Origin: a virus
Length of the DNA stretch: 30,900 nucleotides
Reading direction: 5' to 3' (one strand)
Virus record (IMG/VR): IMGVR_UViG_3300030390_001081
Span: 36,251-67,150 of that record
Each line of letters opens with the position of its first letter. Position 1 is the first letter of the stretch. A model generated the notes under the pieces. The model saw only the letters and a program-made list of their open reading frames with translations. It had not been told where the DNA came from and searched no databases. Below, in pieces: positions 8,852 to 20,700 of this stretch. Made by a program: the position numbers and the translations under genes.

Positions 8852-9835
8852 ATGGCTATAGATTATAGAAACGTATATTCGGACTTTATAGATAGTGGTG
8901 ATGTGAGCATGGATAAAGAGAACCCTAATGTTAGTTCTCCATATACAGGCACATTAAATGAACCTACTAGTGATATGATAATGGAGAATATAGATCCTTT
9001 GCAAACAGGAATGGATCCATCGTCTGCAATACAAACAGGAATATCTATACAGTCGCAAGGTAAAAAAATACTAGAAAATTTAGGAATAGAGAACCCTTTT
9101 GCTAATCCATATGCAACTGAAGGTACACCTGGATTTGCACAAACAGAATTAGGAGGTAATGTTATGTTTAAAGAAGTACCTGCCTCTGAAGCAACTGCAT
9201 TTCAGAATCAAACAACAAATCAAATATTTCAGTCTGATCAGTTATATACTGAAAGCGGTCAAGCATTTGATTCTCTTAATGCAGGAGCAGAAGCTGGAGT
9301 AGATCCTGCAACACTTACACAAGGATCAGAAATGGCTAATACTGTTCCTGTAGCATCAACAAGCACAGGTACTTTTTTAACTGATTTATCAGGACAAGGA
9401 GGTAGTGCTGCGGCAACACAAGCTGGTAGCGTTACAGCATTAGTGGGTACAGGTATAAAAATGTTAGCAGACGATAAAGATCCTACCACAATGAATGTTG
9501 GTGAAACTGTAGGTACTGGATTGCAAGGTGGTGGTACAGGTGTGGCGCTTGCTGGTTATGCTGCAAAAGCAGGTATATTTGGAGCAGCAGGATCAACCGC
9601 ATTATTATCGGCTATTCCTGTTATAGGAATCGCAGCAGCAGCTTTTACTTTACTTAGAGGTAAAAAGAAAAGAGATGAAGCTAGAAAATTAGCTAAAGAG
9701 CAAGAGATACAAGGTGAAACAATGAATCAATACAGAGATTCTTTTGATAACTATGCTGCTCGTAGACAGAGATTTTTAGCAGAACAAAATAAACAACAAC
9801 AAGACGCAGGTCTTAAAAATATATACTCAGCATAA
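8852..9835 (+). CDS. Internal virion/ejection-type protein with a hydrophobic segment
   Basis: This 327-residue protein has no signal peptide. The first ~225 residues are polar and low in Cys/Trp, with many Gln, Thr, Gly and Ala. A long glycine/alanine-rich hydrophobic stretch follows at about 240-268 (FGAAGSTALLSAIPVIGIAA within it). It is followed at once by a basic, helical tail: GKKKRDEARKLAKEQEIQ, then a Gln-rich end. A single membrane-capable segment late in an otherwise soluble virion-cluster protein is typical of podovirus internal or ejection proteins that enter the host envelope during DNA delivery. Position between the muzzle gene and the transglycosylase-like gene supports this. 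The stop overlaps the next start (TAATG). Family not recognised by name. Confidence 0.6.
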   Translation: MAIDYRNVYSDFIDSGDVSMDKENPNVSSPYTGTLNEPTSDMIMENIDPLQTGMDPSSAIQTGISIQSQGKKILENLGIENPFANPYATEGTPGFAQTELGGNVMFKEVPASEATAFQNQTTNQIFQSDQLYTESGQAFDSLNAGAEAGVDPATLTQGSEMANTVPVASTSTGTFLTDLSGQGGSAAATQAGSVTALVGTGIKMLADDKDPTTMNVGETVGTGLQGGGTGVALAGYAAKAGIFGAAGSTALLSAIPVIGIAAAAFTLLRGKKKRDEARKLAKEQEIQGETMNQYRDSFDNYAARRQRFLAEQNKQQQDAGLKNIYSA

Positions 9836-12468
9836 TGGCGGCAATTGACAGAAAAAGATTAGAAGAAAAAATTAAAGAAATATATCCAGGTATATCTGAT
9901 AAGGCAGTTAGATCTTTAATGATAAACATGCATGTAGAAACTGGGTTAAACGATAGCTTCCTTAGAGAAAACGCTTTTAAACATGATCAATTAAGAGAAA
10001 ATAAACTTGATAAAAATGGAAAGCCTTATTTAGTTAGTGCAAATAAAAATTTAGATAAATGGTTAAAAGGTCCACCATTAAAAACAAAAGAAGATTATGA
10101 TGCATTAACAAACGAGCAAAGATTAGGAGTGCAATATGCGGCAGATGAAAATGAAAAGTTTGCTGGAGGATTTGGTTTATTGCAGTTAACACCAGGTGTA
10201 AGAACAGATGGTAAAACTTTAGGAGCATTAAGTCCAAGAAGAGCTAAAAAAAGATTTAAAGTTCTAGCTAAAGAAATGGGTTATAATAATGCAGAAGAAT
10301 TGTTACAGGCAGTAACAACAGACGCTGATGTAGCTGCTGAGTTTAATTTGCAGTATTATAAAAAATATGAAAATTGGGATGCGAAAGAATTAAATCAATA
10401 TGAAGATCCAAAAAAAATGCGAAAAAAGTATTTTAATCCTGGTGAAGGTGATGTTGTAATGGATCCAAAAATTGAACAATCTTCAGCTGATTATGATGCC
10501 AAACTTGCAACGTATAAAGCGGCACCATTAACACAAGAAGATTATGAAAAGTACTATGAAGGTGCAGAAAGTGTTACTATAGAAGGTAATAATATCGTTG
10601 TAGATTTTGGAAATGGAAATGTAATTACAGAACCTAAATCAACAGTAGATACAAATATAAAACAAGAACAACAAATAGATTCTGAGGGGGGTACAGTAGG
10701 TGTTACAGAAACTGTACAAAAAGAAAGTGGACAAATAAATGTTACACCACAACCAAATGTATTAAATCCAGAAGGTGATGAAGTTGTAAGTCCTATTACG
10801 GAAAAAGTTGAAAGTAATGAAGGTGATGAAAGTGGAGGAATGTCTAATGATATTGTAGATGAAAATGATGTAGAAGGTTCAGAATATATAGTTACTCAAG
10901 AAGAAGCAGAACGTGTATATGGACCAACTGCTAAATTGACTGAAGGAAATGGACAAGAAAGAATATCATATACAGATGAAAATGGCGTCTTTAAAGAAGT
11001 TGATAGAAACATTGTTACGAAAGAAACTCCTAATTATGTTGTAGATGATCAGCAATCTGAACAAGACACTACTACTGAAGTTACTGAAGACACTACTACT
11101 GAAGTTATTGAAGAAACTTCTACAGAAGTAATAGATGAACAAACAGAAACTGGACAGACAAATATTACGCCACAGCCAAGAGTAATTGATTCAGAAGGTA
11201 ATGAAGTTGATAGTCCAGTTACGCCTAATACACCGTTACAACGAATTGAGCCAAAATCAACAGGGCCTATACCTATAGAGGGGGGTGAACCTGATTTAAC
11301 TCGTAGAACTGTAGCTGCAGAAGTTAGTACTGATGACAGTGAACAAACTACAGAACAACAAGTAGAAGATTCAGATGCAACTGTAAATCAAACAGTAGAA
11401 TCATCATCTCTTACTCAAGATCAAATAGTAGAAATATATGGACCAGACGCTAGAACATCAACTAATAATGCAGGACAAACACAAATAATTGTTCCAGGTG
11501 TAGATGGAGCTGAAGACGAAATTATAAATATGCCTGATGCTGTAGCTAAAAGAGATAATAGAATTGCATTAGAGGAAGAGAAACAACAAGAAGTTAATGC
11601 AAATGTCATAGGATTAAGAAGAAATGATTTAGATGGATTATCAGAAGAAGATTTAAACACTAGACTTAATCAAACAACTATACCTGATGAAGATAAAGAA
11701 AATATAAGAAGCAAATGGACTAATGCTAATAAAGAAAGTTTATTAGAACAAATATTTAAAAAATACAAAAAAGGTGATGGTAATGCTCTTAAGGACGCAG
11801 CATCTTTAATTAAGTCAGCTGGTGGTGTATCTTCATTGGTTGCAGGTTTTATGGGCGCTAAAGCTGCTAAAAAAGGAATGGAAGAGGTTCCTGTTCCAGA
11901 GCTTAATGGCATGACAAGTGCTTTTAAAATGTATTCACAGCAACAAAAAGCATTATCTGAAAGTGGATTGTCTTATGCTGAAAGAAGAACTATAGAACAA
12001 GGTATAGATGAAACTTATGAAAAAGGTATACAAAACCTTAGAGTAGGTACAGGTGGAGATAGAGCTAAATTTTTAGCAGGTACTGGTGCTTTAGACTATA
12101 ATAGACAAACATCTTTATTAAAAACTGCAGCTTTAGAAGATGAAGCTAGAAGACAAAATAGAGATGCTTACGGTAAGCTTTTAACGTTTGAAGCACAACA
12201 AAATAGAGATAAAGATTTGTTTACAAAATCAAGAGAATATAATCAAGATTTAGCAGATAAAGCTATGTTCCAGAATACAGCATCTTCAGCATTTAAACAT
12301 GTATTTGATAATATTAGATTTGGACAAGATTATAAGCCTTTGATGGATCAAATGAGTATTTTAGCAACTCAAATATCTGGGGTTAGTGGTCTTGTAAATG
12401 ATATTAAAACAGATGAAACATTAAGTAATAACATTGAAGCAACTGATCCAAATGAAACAAGAAATTAA
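9835..12468 (+). CDS. Internal virion protein with lytic-transglycosylase-like N-terminus and repeats
   Basis: This protein has 877 residues. The first ~200 look like a lysozyme/SLT-type domain: a candidate catalytic Glu35 in the phrase HVETGL at the end of a helix, then FGLLQLTP at 113-120, comparable with the 'GLMQ' motif of soluble lytic transglycosylases. Residues ~230-575 are acidic and low-complexity and hold three copies of a short module beginning TQEDYEKYY (233), TQEEAERVYGP (354) and TQDQIVEIYGP (527). There are also two copies of an 'N-[VI]-T-P-Q-P' segment (~303 and ~443) and three copies of an 8-residue repeat (411-434). The C-terminal ~230 residues are Ala/Gln-rich helices, including a short hydrophobic SLVAGFMGAKAAKKG. 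Inferred role: carried inside the virion and ejected to locally open peptidoglycan. The substrate and activity are not proven. Confidence 0.65.
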   Translation: MAAIDRKRLEEKIKEIYPGISDKAVRSLMINMHVETGLNDSFLRENAFKHDQLRENKLDKNGKPYLVSANKNLDKWLKGPPLKTKEDYDALTNEQRLGVQYAADENEKFAGGFGLLQLTPGVRTDGKTLGALSPRRAKKRFKVLAKEMGYNNAEELLQAVTTDADVAAEFNLQYYKKYENWDAKELNQYEDPKKMRKKYFNPGEGDVVMDPKIEQSSADYDAKLATYKAAPLTQEDYEKYYEGAESVTIEGNNIVVDFGNGNVITEPKSTVDTNIKQEQQIDSEGGTVGVTETVQKESGQINVTPQPNVLNPEGDEVVSPITEKVESNEGDESGGMSNDIVDENDVEGSEYIVTQEEAERVYGPTAKLTEGNGQERISYTDENGVFKEVDRNIVTKETPNYVVDDQQSEQDTTTEVTEDTTTEVIEETSTEVIDEQTETGQTNITPQPRVIDSEGNEVDSPVTPNTPLQRIEPKSTGPIPIEGGEPDLTRRTVAAEVSTDDSEQTTEQQVEDSDATVNQTVESSSLTQDQIVEIYGPDARTSTNNAGQTQIIVPGVDGAEDEIINMPDAVAKRDNRIALEEEKQQEVNANVIGLRRNDLDGLSEEDLNTRLNQTTIPDEDKENIRSKWTNANKESLLEQIFKKYKKGDGNALKDAASLIKSAGGVSSLVAGFMGAKAAKKGMEEVPVPELNGMTSAFKMYSQQQKALSESGLSYAERRTIEQGIDETYEKGIQNLRVGTGGDRAKFLAGTGALDYNRQTSLLKTAALEDEARRQNRDAYGKLLTFEAQQNRDKDLFTKSREYNQDLADKAMFQNTASSAFKHVFDNIRFGQDYKPLMDQMSILATQISGVSGLVNDIKTDETLSNNIEATDPNETRN
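11065..11136 (+). repeat. Three tandem 24-bp coding repeats (acidic Thr/Glu octapeptide)
   Basis: Three consecutive 24-nt units encode DTTTEVTE, DTTTEVIE and ETSTEVID (residues 411-434 of the transglycosylase-like protein). The first two units are nearly identical in DNA and the third has drifted. They lie inside the acidic linker. This looks like recent slippage or duplication lengthening a flexible spacer. Confidence 0.85.
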
Positions 12469-12486
12469 GTTTAATATAATAGTAGT

Positions 12487-14709
12487 ATGGCCGAACAAAA
12501 AGACGCAGCAATAAATATGATGGGACAGTCACTGTTTTCAGGTGACGCCTACAATCAAAGACAGCAAAACTTTAATATGGCTTCTCAAGCTTTGCAAATG
12601 CAAGCTCAAAGACAGCAAGCTAATAATGAGCTCAGTGGTGCTGTAAGAGATAATTATGAGCAAACTGTAACAACTGCTAATGCAGCAGCTGTTAGACCTT
12701 ACGATAAAAAAAGATTAGATACTATATTAGGTGGTGGTTATGAAAGAGTTATAGAAGACATAAAAAATAACTATAATGGCGATTTCATGACTTATTCTAA
12801 TAGTATAGATGCAAGTGGAGTTAGTGGAGCAGATAAAATTAGAAATATATTTTTTAATGATGACTTACAAGGTTTATATCAAGAGTTAAATCATAATAAA
12901 AAACAGTTTACTAAAATTATAGATTTACAAAAAAATAATAAATCACATTTAATACCAAAAGCTTATTCTTTAGCTTTAGAAGAATGGCAACAAAATGGAC
13001 CTACAGACTCTAAACCAACTTTATCTAGACTGCCAACATTTTATCAATTACAAGATCCAAGTGCAGCTTTAGAAGAAAAATTTGAAAGTATAGGTGGTAA
13101 TTATGGCGCTAATCCAGAAGATATTTTAGAAGTAGCTAGTAAAGAAATAAGTCATAATATGTCTTTAGAAGGTTATACTAAAGATGAAATGGAAGTAATT
13201 AATAGAGATTTAGCTTTAGGTAGAGGTCCAGGATATGATGCTGCTATAGAATTTGTAAAAAACAATCATCTTACAAGTGGAATGGTAAATCCTCAAAGTA
13301 CTGATTTTATTAGTGGAAAACTTGAATATGGTAAAGGTGATATAATAGTACAAGTAGCAGATGAGCTAAATGAAGAATCATATAAAATATATGCTAATGA
13401 GGATTACAAATCTATAGTTAAAGGTGTTAACACAATTTCTGATGGATATGTAAAACAATTACAAACAATATCTAGTGCAAAACAGACACAGTTACCATTC
13501 GAAAATTTAGGTCCTTTAAGAGGTAAAGGTAAAAGGATAGTTACAGGTGGTGTTTTATATGACAATAGCGCTGATATGAAAAATATATTAGAATCTACTT
13601 TGCCTGGATACGAAACTGAAATGGGTTCTGAATTTGGATTAAATAATGGACAATTAGTTTTAGATAATTATAATTTTTTAAAACACGGAAATGTTTACCA
13701 TGCAGATAGTGGTACTTTATTAGGTGGCGATGAATTGTTTGACGCAGTTGATGGTTTGACTGTTGCAGCTGGATTTGGATTAGCTGGTGCAGGAGCTGGT
13801 TCTGTTACAGGTCCAGGAGCAGTATTTACTGGAGCTGGAGGATTTGTTGCTGGTGCATTAACTTATGCTTCAACAACTGAATTAAATGCATTTAAAGATT
13901 TCACTATAGACAAAATAGTTTTAGGATATAAGGTTAATATGGGTAATGGTGAGTATGAATTAATGTTAGATTTTGAAGACAAAGGTGATGGTGACTTTAA
14001 AGAATATATGAAAAAATTTGATTTTGATGGGTCTGATAGTTTAGCTGGTACTGTAGAACCTGTACATTTAGCTTATGGTAGAGATCAAGATCTAACATTT
14101 TCAGATGGTTATTTAATTGAATTAAATTTTAATGATAGTGCGGTTGAAAAAATAAAAACTGCATATTCAGGAGAACGAGGTGAATTTGATAGAGTTATTA
14201 AAGAAGGTATACAAGGATCAAAAGGATATAACTCTAGTATAGAAGCTCAAAAATTAAAAGCAAATAGAACTGTTGCTAATGTGCAAAAAGCACAAACATT
14301 TGTAAACAATATGTTTGGAGATAATCCTGAAACAGTAAATAACATACAAAATACTTTTGGTCAACCATTACAATTATATGCTAAATCAGCGAATATACCT
14401 GAAATAAAAGGTAAAGAAAATCAAAGTTTATTATTAGCAGAAATTCTTGTATCTTCGCAATACTTTAAGGATGATAATGGTAAGTATAGCAAAATAAGTG
14501 ACGATAAAGGAACAAAAATAGCTCAAGATGCTTTTAATAAAATACAAGGTATAGGAGGTATGATGTCACAAAATAAAGCAAAACTTTCTATGTATCAATC
14601 AATGAAAACGCAAGACATTCTTAAAGGTTTTACTTCTTTTTATTCAGATGATATGATAAAAGATATGAAACAATTAACTATTGCATTAAGAGATTTAAAA
14701 GGATTATAA
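12487..14709 (+). CDS. Internal virion (cargo/ejection-type) protein, 740 aa
   Basis: The N-terminal ~70 residues are Gln/Ala-rich and helical (MAEQKDAAINMMGQSLFSG, then runs with QRQQ and AQRQQA). A mixed alpha/beta body follows. At residues ~424-462 there is a long Gly/Ala-rich hydrophobic stretch (AAGFGLAGAGAGSVTGPG and on to FVAGALTY), which could insert in or cross a membrane. The C-terminal part is polar and helical. There is no catalytic motif and no Cys cluster. It lies between the transglycosylase-like internal protein and the giant polymerase-bearing protein. It starts after an 18-nt gap (AATATAATAGTAGT leader, no Shine-Dalgarno). The resemblance in build to the 327-aa protein suggests the same job: packaged in the virion and injected with the DNA. 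Family not recognised. Confidence 0.6.
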   Translation: MAEQKDAAINMMGQSLFSGDAYNQRQQNFNMASQALQMQAQRQQANNELSGAVRDNYEQTVTTANAAAVRPYDKKRLDTILGGGYERVIEDIKNNYNGDFMTYSNSIDASGVSGADKIRNIFFNDDLQGLYQELNHNKKQFTKIIDLQKNNKSHLIPKAYSLALEEWQQNGPTDSKPTLSRLPTFYQLQDPSAALEEKFESIGGNYGANPEDILEVASKEISHNMSLEGYTKDEMEVINRDLALGRGPGYDAAIEFVKNNHLTSGMVNPQSTDFISGKLEYGKGDIIVQVADELNEESYKIYANEDYKSIVKGVNTISDGYVKQLQTISSAKQTQLPFENLGPLRGKGKRIVTGGVLYDNSADMKNILESTLPGYETEMGSEFGLNNGQLVLDNYNFLKHGNVYHADSGTLLGGDELFDAVDGLTVAAGFGLAGAGAGSVTGPGAVFTGAGGFVAGALTYASTTELNAFKDFTIDKIVLGYKVNMGNGEYELMLDFEDKGDGDFKEYMKKFDFDGSDSLAGTVEPVHLAYGRDQDLTFSDGYLIELNFNDSAVEKIKTAYSGERGEFDRVIKEGIQGSKGYNSSIEAQKLKANRTVANVQKAQTFVNNMFGDNPETVNNIQNTFGQPLQLYAKSANIPEIKGKENQSLLLAEILVSSQYFKDDNGKYSKISDDKGTKIAQDAFNKIQGIGGMMSQNKAKLSMYQSMKTQDILKGFTSFYSDDMIKDMKQLTIALRDLKGL

Positions 14710-14710
14710 T

Positions 14711-17700
14711 ATGGGATTTGATTTAAATGAGTTCTTTCAATCACAGGTTAAAGGAGCTAGAGGTGGTTATCAACAAGCACAAGATGATTTAAAACAAGAT
14801 GTAGATAATTATGATGTAGGTGGGCCTATGGATGCTAATCCTGGAGAAGATTTTTCTATATCGCAAGGAGATATATCTGCATCTGCATTACAGCAAAGAA
14901 CATCATTTAGAACTACGGGTAGAGGTTCTGGATTTCAAACTCCAGAAATGATTATACCTGAAGATCCTAATGTGCAAGGAGCAATAGATCAAGATAGATT
15001 TTTAAAACAATCTATGACAAGAACTGAAGACATTGCAAGATCTGAAGTTTCTAGATTACAAAGATCACTTATAGCAGGTAGTGGACAAGTAGTAAGTATG
15101 GTAGGGGATATATTTAATTTTCTACATGCAATAACTCCTGATACAGGAGAAACATTTGAACCATTTGAAACAGTAGGAACATTCTTAACAAAGCATGGTG
15201 ATAAAACTATGAATGAGTATAAGAATACTTATATACCAGAAGAATTAGAAACGATAGGTGTAAATGATATGTTCAATCCTACTTTTTGGACAGGTGATGT
15301 AGCTCAACAAGTACCAAATTTTTTATCTATGCTTACTCCTGGTGTACTAGGTACTAAGCTTGCAAGCAAAGGATTATTAAAATATTTACCAAAATATACA
15401 AAAGCATCGAGAGGATTTTTAGATGATACTGTCGGTGTTGTAACAAGAACAAAAGGTGGTCTTGGTAGTTTAACTCCTATTATTAATGTAGGAATAGAGG
15501 GTGCAGATGATTTTATATTATCTAGATCAGGTAAGGCTTTATCTGCTTTTCTTGGTGGTGGTATTGGTACAACTATGGTAGATGGAGCTACAATAGCAGG
15601 ACAAACATATAGACAGGGATTACAAGTAGGTTTAACAGAAGAGGAGTCTTCTGTAGCTGCCGCTAATGTATTTGGAAATAATTTTGCATGGGCAGGTATA
15701 AATGGTATATCATGGGGATTAACTTTTGGTGGAGTTAGATTAGCTCCTGTCAGAGGATTAGTCAATAAAATGCCTAAGAATACTTTTGGTAAAACAGTAT
15801 CTGGTATATTGCAAAGTAGAATTACCTCTGGAATAAGTAAAGCAGGATTAGAAGCTGTAGAGGAATCATTCCAAGAAACTTATCAAGATTGGGTGCAAAA
15901 AAGACAATTAGCAAAAGCTCAGGGAATACCATTTGAATATGATGGAGATTATTTATACCTTAGTTCAGGTTATGCTGAATATTATAATAGTCCTGAAAAC
16001 AATAGAACAAAATATGTAGCTGGTGCTACAGGTATATTAGGTGGAGGATTTTCATCTATTATAAATGACACTGCAAAGCAACAGCTTGCTATGGACAGAC
16101 AACGTGAGATTTTAGAACAAAATCTTGATTTGTTAAATGATAATAGTAGAACATCTAGATTAGCAGTTGTAGACAACGTAGTAAAACATTCTGTAGAATC
16201 TAGAGAAACAGGAGAGTTAACAGCTTATTTACAGCAACAATTAGACAAGGGTATTATAGATCAAAAATTATTTGATTTTTATACTAACGTAATAAACTCA
16301 TATGAAGAGTTATATAATAGAATACCAGAATATATAGAAGAAACAGAAGGGTTTGGTAAAGAACAGTATTTTTCTAATTTAACTTTAGTAGAAAGAAATA
16401 AGAATGCATTAAAATATAGTGAGGAAGAATTACAATCTTGGAAAGATGCTAATAAAGATTCAGAAGGAACTAAAGGTTACAATGAAGTATTAGCACAAAA
16501 AGAAGGTGAGCTTGCAGAACTTGCAAATGAACTTGAACAAGCTAGCGCAAAAGCTCGTGAAATAAACTTAGGTATAGAGCAAGAAATACTTACTGAAAAT
16601 AGAAAGTTTAAAAAAGGTGTTTCTGTTACACCTGAAGGTAAGTTAACAAGAGGTGAAGGTAAAAAAGTTGGAGGAAAATTTGCACCTGAAAGTAAGTTAG
16701 ATCAAGAACAAAAAGAAGATATACTTACAAAAGAAGCAGAAAAAAAACAAGCAAAAGAAGAGTCGAAAGAAAGCGAAAAAACAGAAGAACAAACAGAGGG
16801 TGAACCATCTGTAGTTAAAAGAGTAGTAGACAAAGCAGGAGATATAGCTCGTAAAACAGGTGAAAGATTAGGAATAGTAAGTGCAAAAGAAGAAACACCT
16901 GAAACAACTCCTACAGAAGAAACAACACCAGAAGTAGCTGCAGAATCAAAAACAGAAACAAAACAACAAGCTTCAGAAGATGTGTCTGTATCTAAAGTTG
17001 CATCTAAAATTAAAACAGGAACTTTATCTCCAGAGAATGTTAGAACACAAGATAAAACTGATGTTGACGCTGCAGTTAAAAGTGTTGCGCAAAAATTAGA
17101 TAGTGGTGTTACTGCAGATAAACTTACTGAAAATGAAAAAACTATTGCAATTGAATTTGCACAAGAGGTAAGACAAGCGCGTAAAAAAAAAGTAGAAACT
17201 AAGACTAAGAGTAAGACAAAAACTGAAACTAGTCAAAAGTCTAAACCTAAACCAAGAGATAAAAAAGGTAAAAAGTCTAATTATAAATCAGCTAATCAAG
17301 CTGTAACTAAAAACCTCAACTTTAGATTAAGAAATGCTAGAATAGCAAACACAATGTTTATACAAGATAAACTTGGAATTGCTGTTGGTGTAATAGACTC
17401 TTCATACAATCACTTTGGTACTACTCCCGCATACGAAGTAGCTGGAGCAATATTTGTAGATCCAAATAAACTATATCAAGAATTATTTGTACACGAATAT
17501 ACAGGACACATTTATTTTAGAGCAAATCAAGATAGTCCACTTATAAAAAAGTTTATACAGGAATATGCTAATTCTAACGAATATGCTGCTATGAAAGGTA
17601 GGTATCCAGAATTAGAAATGTTTACCTATAATGGACAAGAACTTACATTGTCAGAAATATCACAAGACTTACACGAAAGGTCTTTTAATAAAGATGATAA

Positions 17701-20700
17701 TTTTTATTATGCAGAGTTAGAAGCAGACTTACAAGCTCTTATAGATATAGTTGATGAAATAGCAGCTAATGAAACTGCAGGTGCTTATGAAGGTACAGGA
17801 GTTACAAAACAAATAGAAGACTATGCTGAGTTAAAAAGAATGTTACAAGAAAATAAACTTGTAAAAGAACTTAAGCCACAGCAACAGATGGCACTAATGG
17901 AAGAAGGTTGGGCTACATATATTTCTGATCCTGACAATCCTAATACAAGAGAAGACGCTAGAAAAATATTTGATGGATTAATGGAGAATCCAGAAGAAAA
18001 CAAAAAACGTAAATCAAGAATAAAACGTTTTTGGAATATTGTAAGTAAACAAGGTAAGTCTATAGAAAAAGAAGCTACTACAACACTACAAAGTAAAGAA
18101 GGATTAGCTGGACTATCTTTAGATGAAATTAAAAGCAGACTTACTTCTGATATGCTAAGAATGACTCCAGAAGAGGTAAGACAAGGTAGAGCTACTAGTT
18201 CTAGAAGAATGAACTACAAGCCTAATAGAAGTCTTACAGATACATCTGTATTTGAAAATGAGTTAGCAACTAATGTATATAACGAGCTTGTTAACAATCC
18301 TAAACTAATAAAAGAATTTGCAGAAAGATATAAAGACAACCCATCTGATTTATTACAAGACGAAGAGTTTATAAATGTAATAGTAGAAAGTATGACTCAG
18401 TTGTCATATCAATATGGTGTGCATAACAGGTTTGCTGAAGCTATAATATACAATACTAAAAAATTATCTAAACTTAATAGAGAGGTAATTGATTTACAAA
18501 AGAAAATAGATTCTGCTACTAATTTAGATAGTAGAAGAGAGTTTGTAAAACAAGCTAAATTTAAAAGAGCACAATTAGTAAAAGCAGCAGCTAAAATACA
18601 ACCTAAAGATATAGATACAACAACTATACAAATGGGTGACAATAGTATGAGTGTAAGAAACTTTGCACAAGCTATTGCATTTAAAGTAATGAATCGTAGA
18701 GGTATTAACTCTGCATTTAATAAATTTAATGCTCAAGTATCTAAACTTTCTAAAGATGCTACTTTATCAAAAATAGAAGAAACTTTTAATAATGCATTAA
18801 AAAAAGAAGGTTTATCTGATTTACAAATAGAAGGACTTGCTAGCGAACAATTGCGTGTAGTTATAGACGAATATGAAAAAGTATTTGGTTTAAACTATCA
18901 TGGATTAGATGCTATTACTGATATAAATGAATTAGTAGACTATAGTGATAATATACTTAATATCTACAATAAAGATAAAGATGAGTTGTTATCTGGTTTA
19001 TCATCATTGATGATGGACTTTACTAGAGTTTATATGCAAACTGAAGAGGCGCAGTCTAAAAAGAAAACATCTAGACAACCTTATGTAAAACAAAAAGCTT
19101 TGGGTGCTATGGCAATCATATTGCAAACAGCACAACAACACAGGGGTGACTTGCAAGGATTTATAGGATCTATAAGGTCTAATAAGAATAGCTCTGTAAG
19201 AGCATTTTTAAAGTATTTAGAAGATAGATTACAAGTAGAAGGTGTAAAGTATAAGAAACCACTACAGTTACTTAGAACTAAAGAGAGATCTGGAGTTATG
19301 AAAAGTTTAGCAGATCACTTGTTAACATCTGTGTGGATTAACTTTAGCAACAAAACTAACGAACAAATATTTAATACAGTACAAAGAGGTAATGATTCTA
19401 CACAAACAAATGATTTAGATTTATTTAATGAAGAAACAACTGCAAGTGAAGAAAGAGCTTTAGTTGCAAGAGTAATAAAAGAAGGTGGCTTTATATTTAA
19501 CCAGGGTAAAGATGGAGCAAGAAGACGTAGAGATGTAGCGTTTACACAAAAAATGATAGACGCTATACGTGGACTTAATGAAGATAAGTCAACTACATTT
19601 CAAGATGCCGAGTCTATACTTATGGAAATGTTTGATGTATATGGAGGTAATTATTTCTTTTGGAATACATTAGAGCAAACTGGTGTAGTAGATGGTAAAA
19701 ACAGAATATCATTAAATGATTGGTTTAAAAAGAATGAAAAGAAAATAATTAAAGCTTCTAAAGATCCTAAGATAGCTGTAGATGTCTTTGCTCCTGTATT
19801 GCAACAAGCAGCATTAAACAGTAGAGTATTCTATTACTTTACTATGATAAAGAATGCAGAGGGTAATCCATCAAATACTATGAATAGTCGTAGTTTTATT
19901 ATTAATCAAAATGAAAGACTAAATGAGTTTTTTACAAGAAAGGATAATGAAACAGATCAAGAATATAATGATAGAGTTTTTGATAGAGCGAAAGCATTAA
20001 GAGATATTTATGGCGATAATGCATATCTACCTTTTGAATTAAAAACAATAGATGGTGTATTTACCGTACAGCCAAAACAAAATGTATTAAAATTTAGAGG
20101 CGGTCTTATATCTCAGTTAAACAATAAAGGTTTGAATTATGTTAGACTTACACCACAAGAACTTATGGTTAGTGAGATGACTGACTTTATAAGCGCTTTA
20201 GGTAGACGTAGACAAACAGACTCTGATGGTAATATAGTTGATACTACATATATGCAGCAAGTAGGTGTATTTGCTGAAAAAACAAGAATGTACTATGTAG
20301 AAACAAAGTTGTTAAAAGACACACAAATTAAAGAAGAAATAGATTTAAGACTGTCTGAATACGTAGGACAAACATATCAAGATGGTAAATTAATATTACC
20401 ATTTATAAAATCTAAAGGTAAAAAAGCTGTTATAGATGAAGTATATGTAAATAAACAAGTAAGGTTATTAGGTAATCATATTAATAATAATTTACATTTA
20501 TATAAAGACAATGTAGATTTTCAAAATTTATTTGATGGCAATAAATTAAATGCACAAGGTAAAAAAGCTTTGCGTACATACATTCTTAATTATGGAATAA
20601 ATAGATTCCAGGCACAAAGAATGTTTATTGGGGATCATAAACAATTTAAAAACGAAACTGATTATGTTAAGCGTAGTGCAGGTGCTATAGCTAGACAAAT

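Noticed and set aside
15304-15765. 153-codon open frame on the minus strand
   Set aside because: It lies wholly within the giant plus-strand gene, has Pro/Ser-rich low-information sequence typical of an antisense shadow, and no other minus-strand gene exists here.
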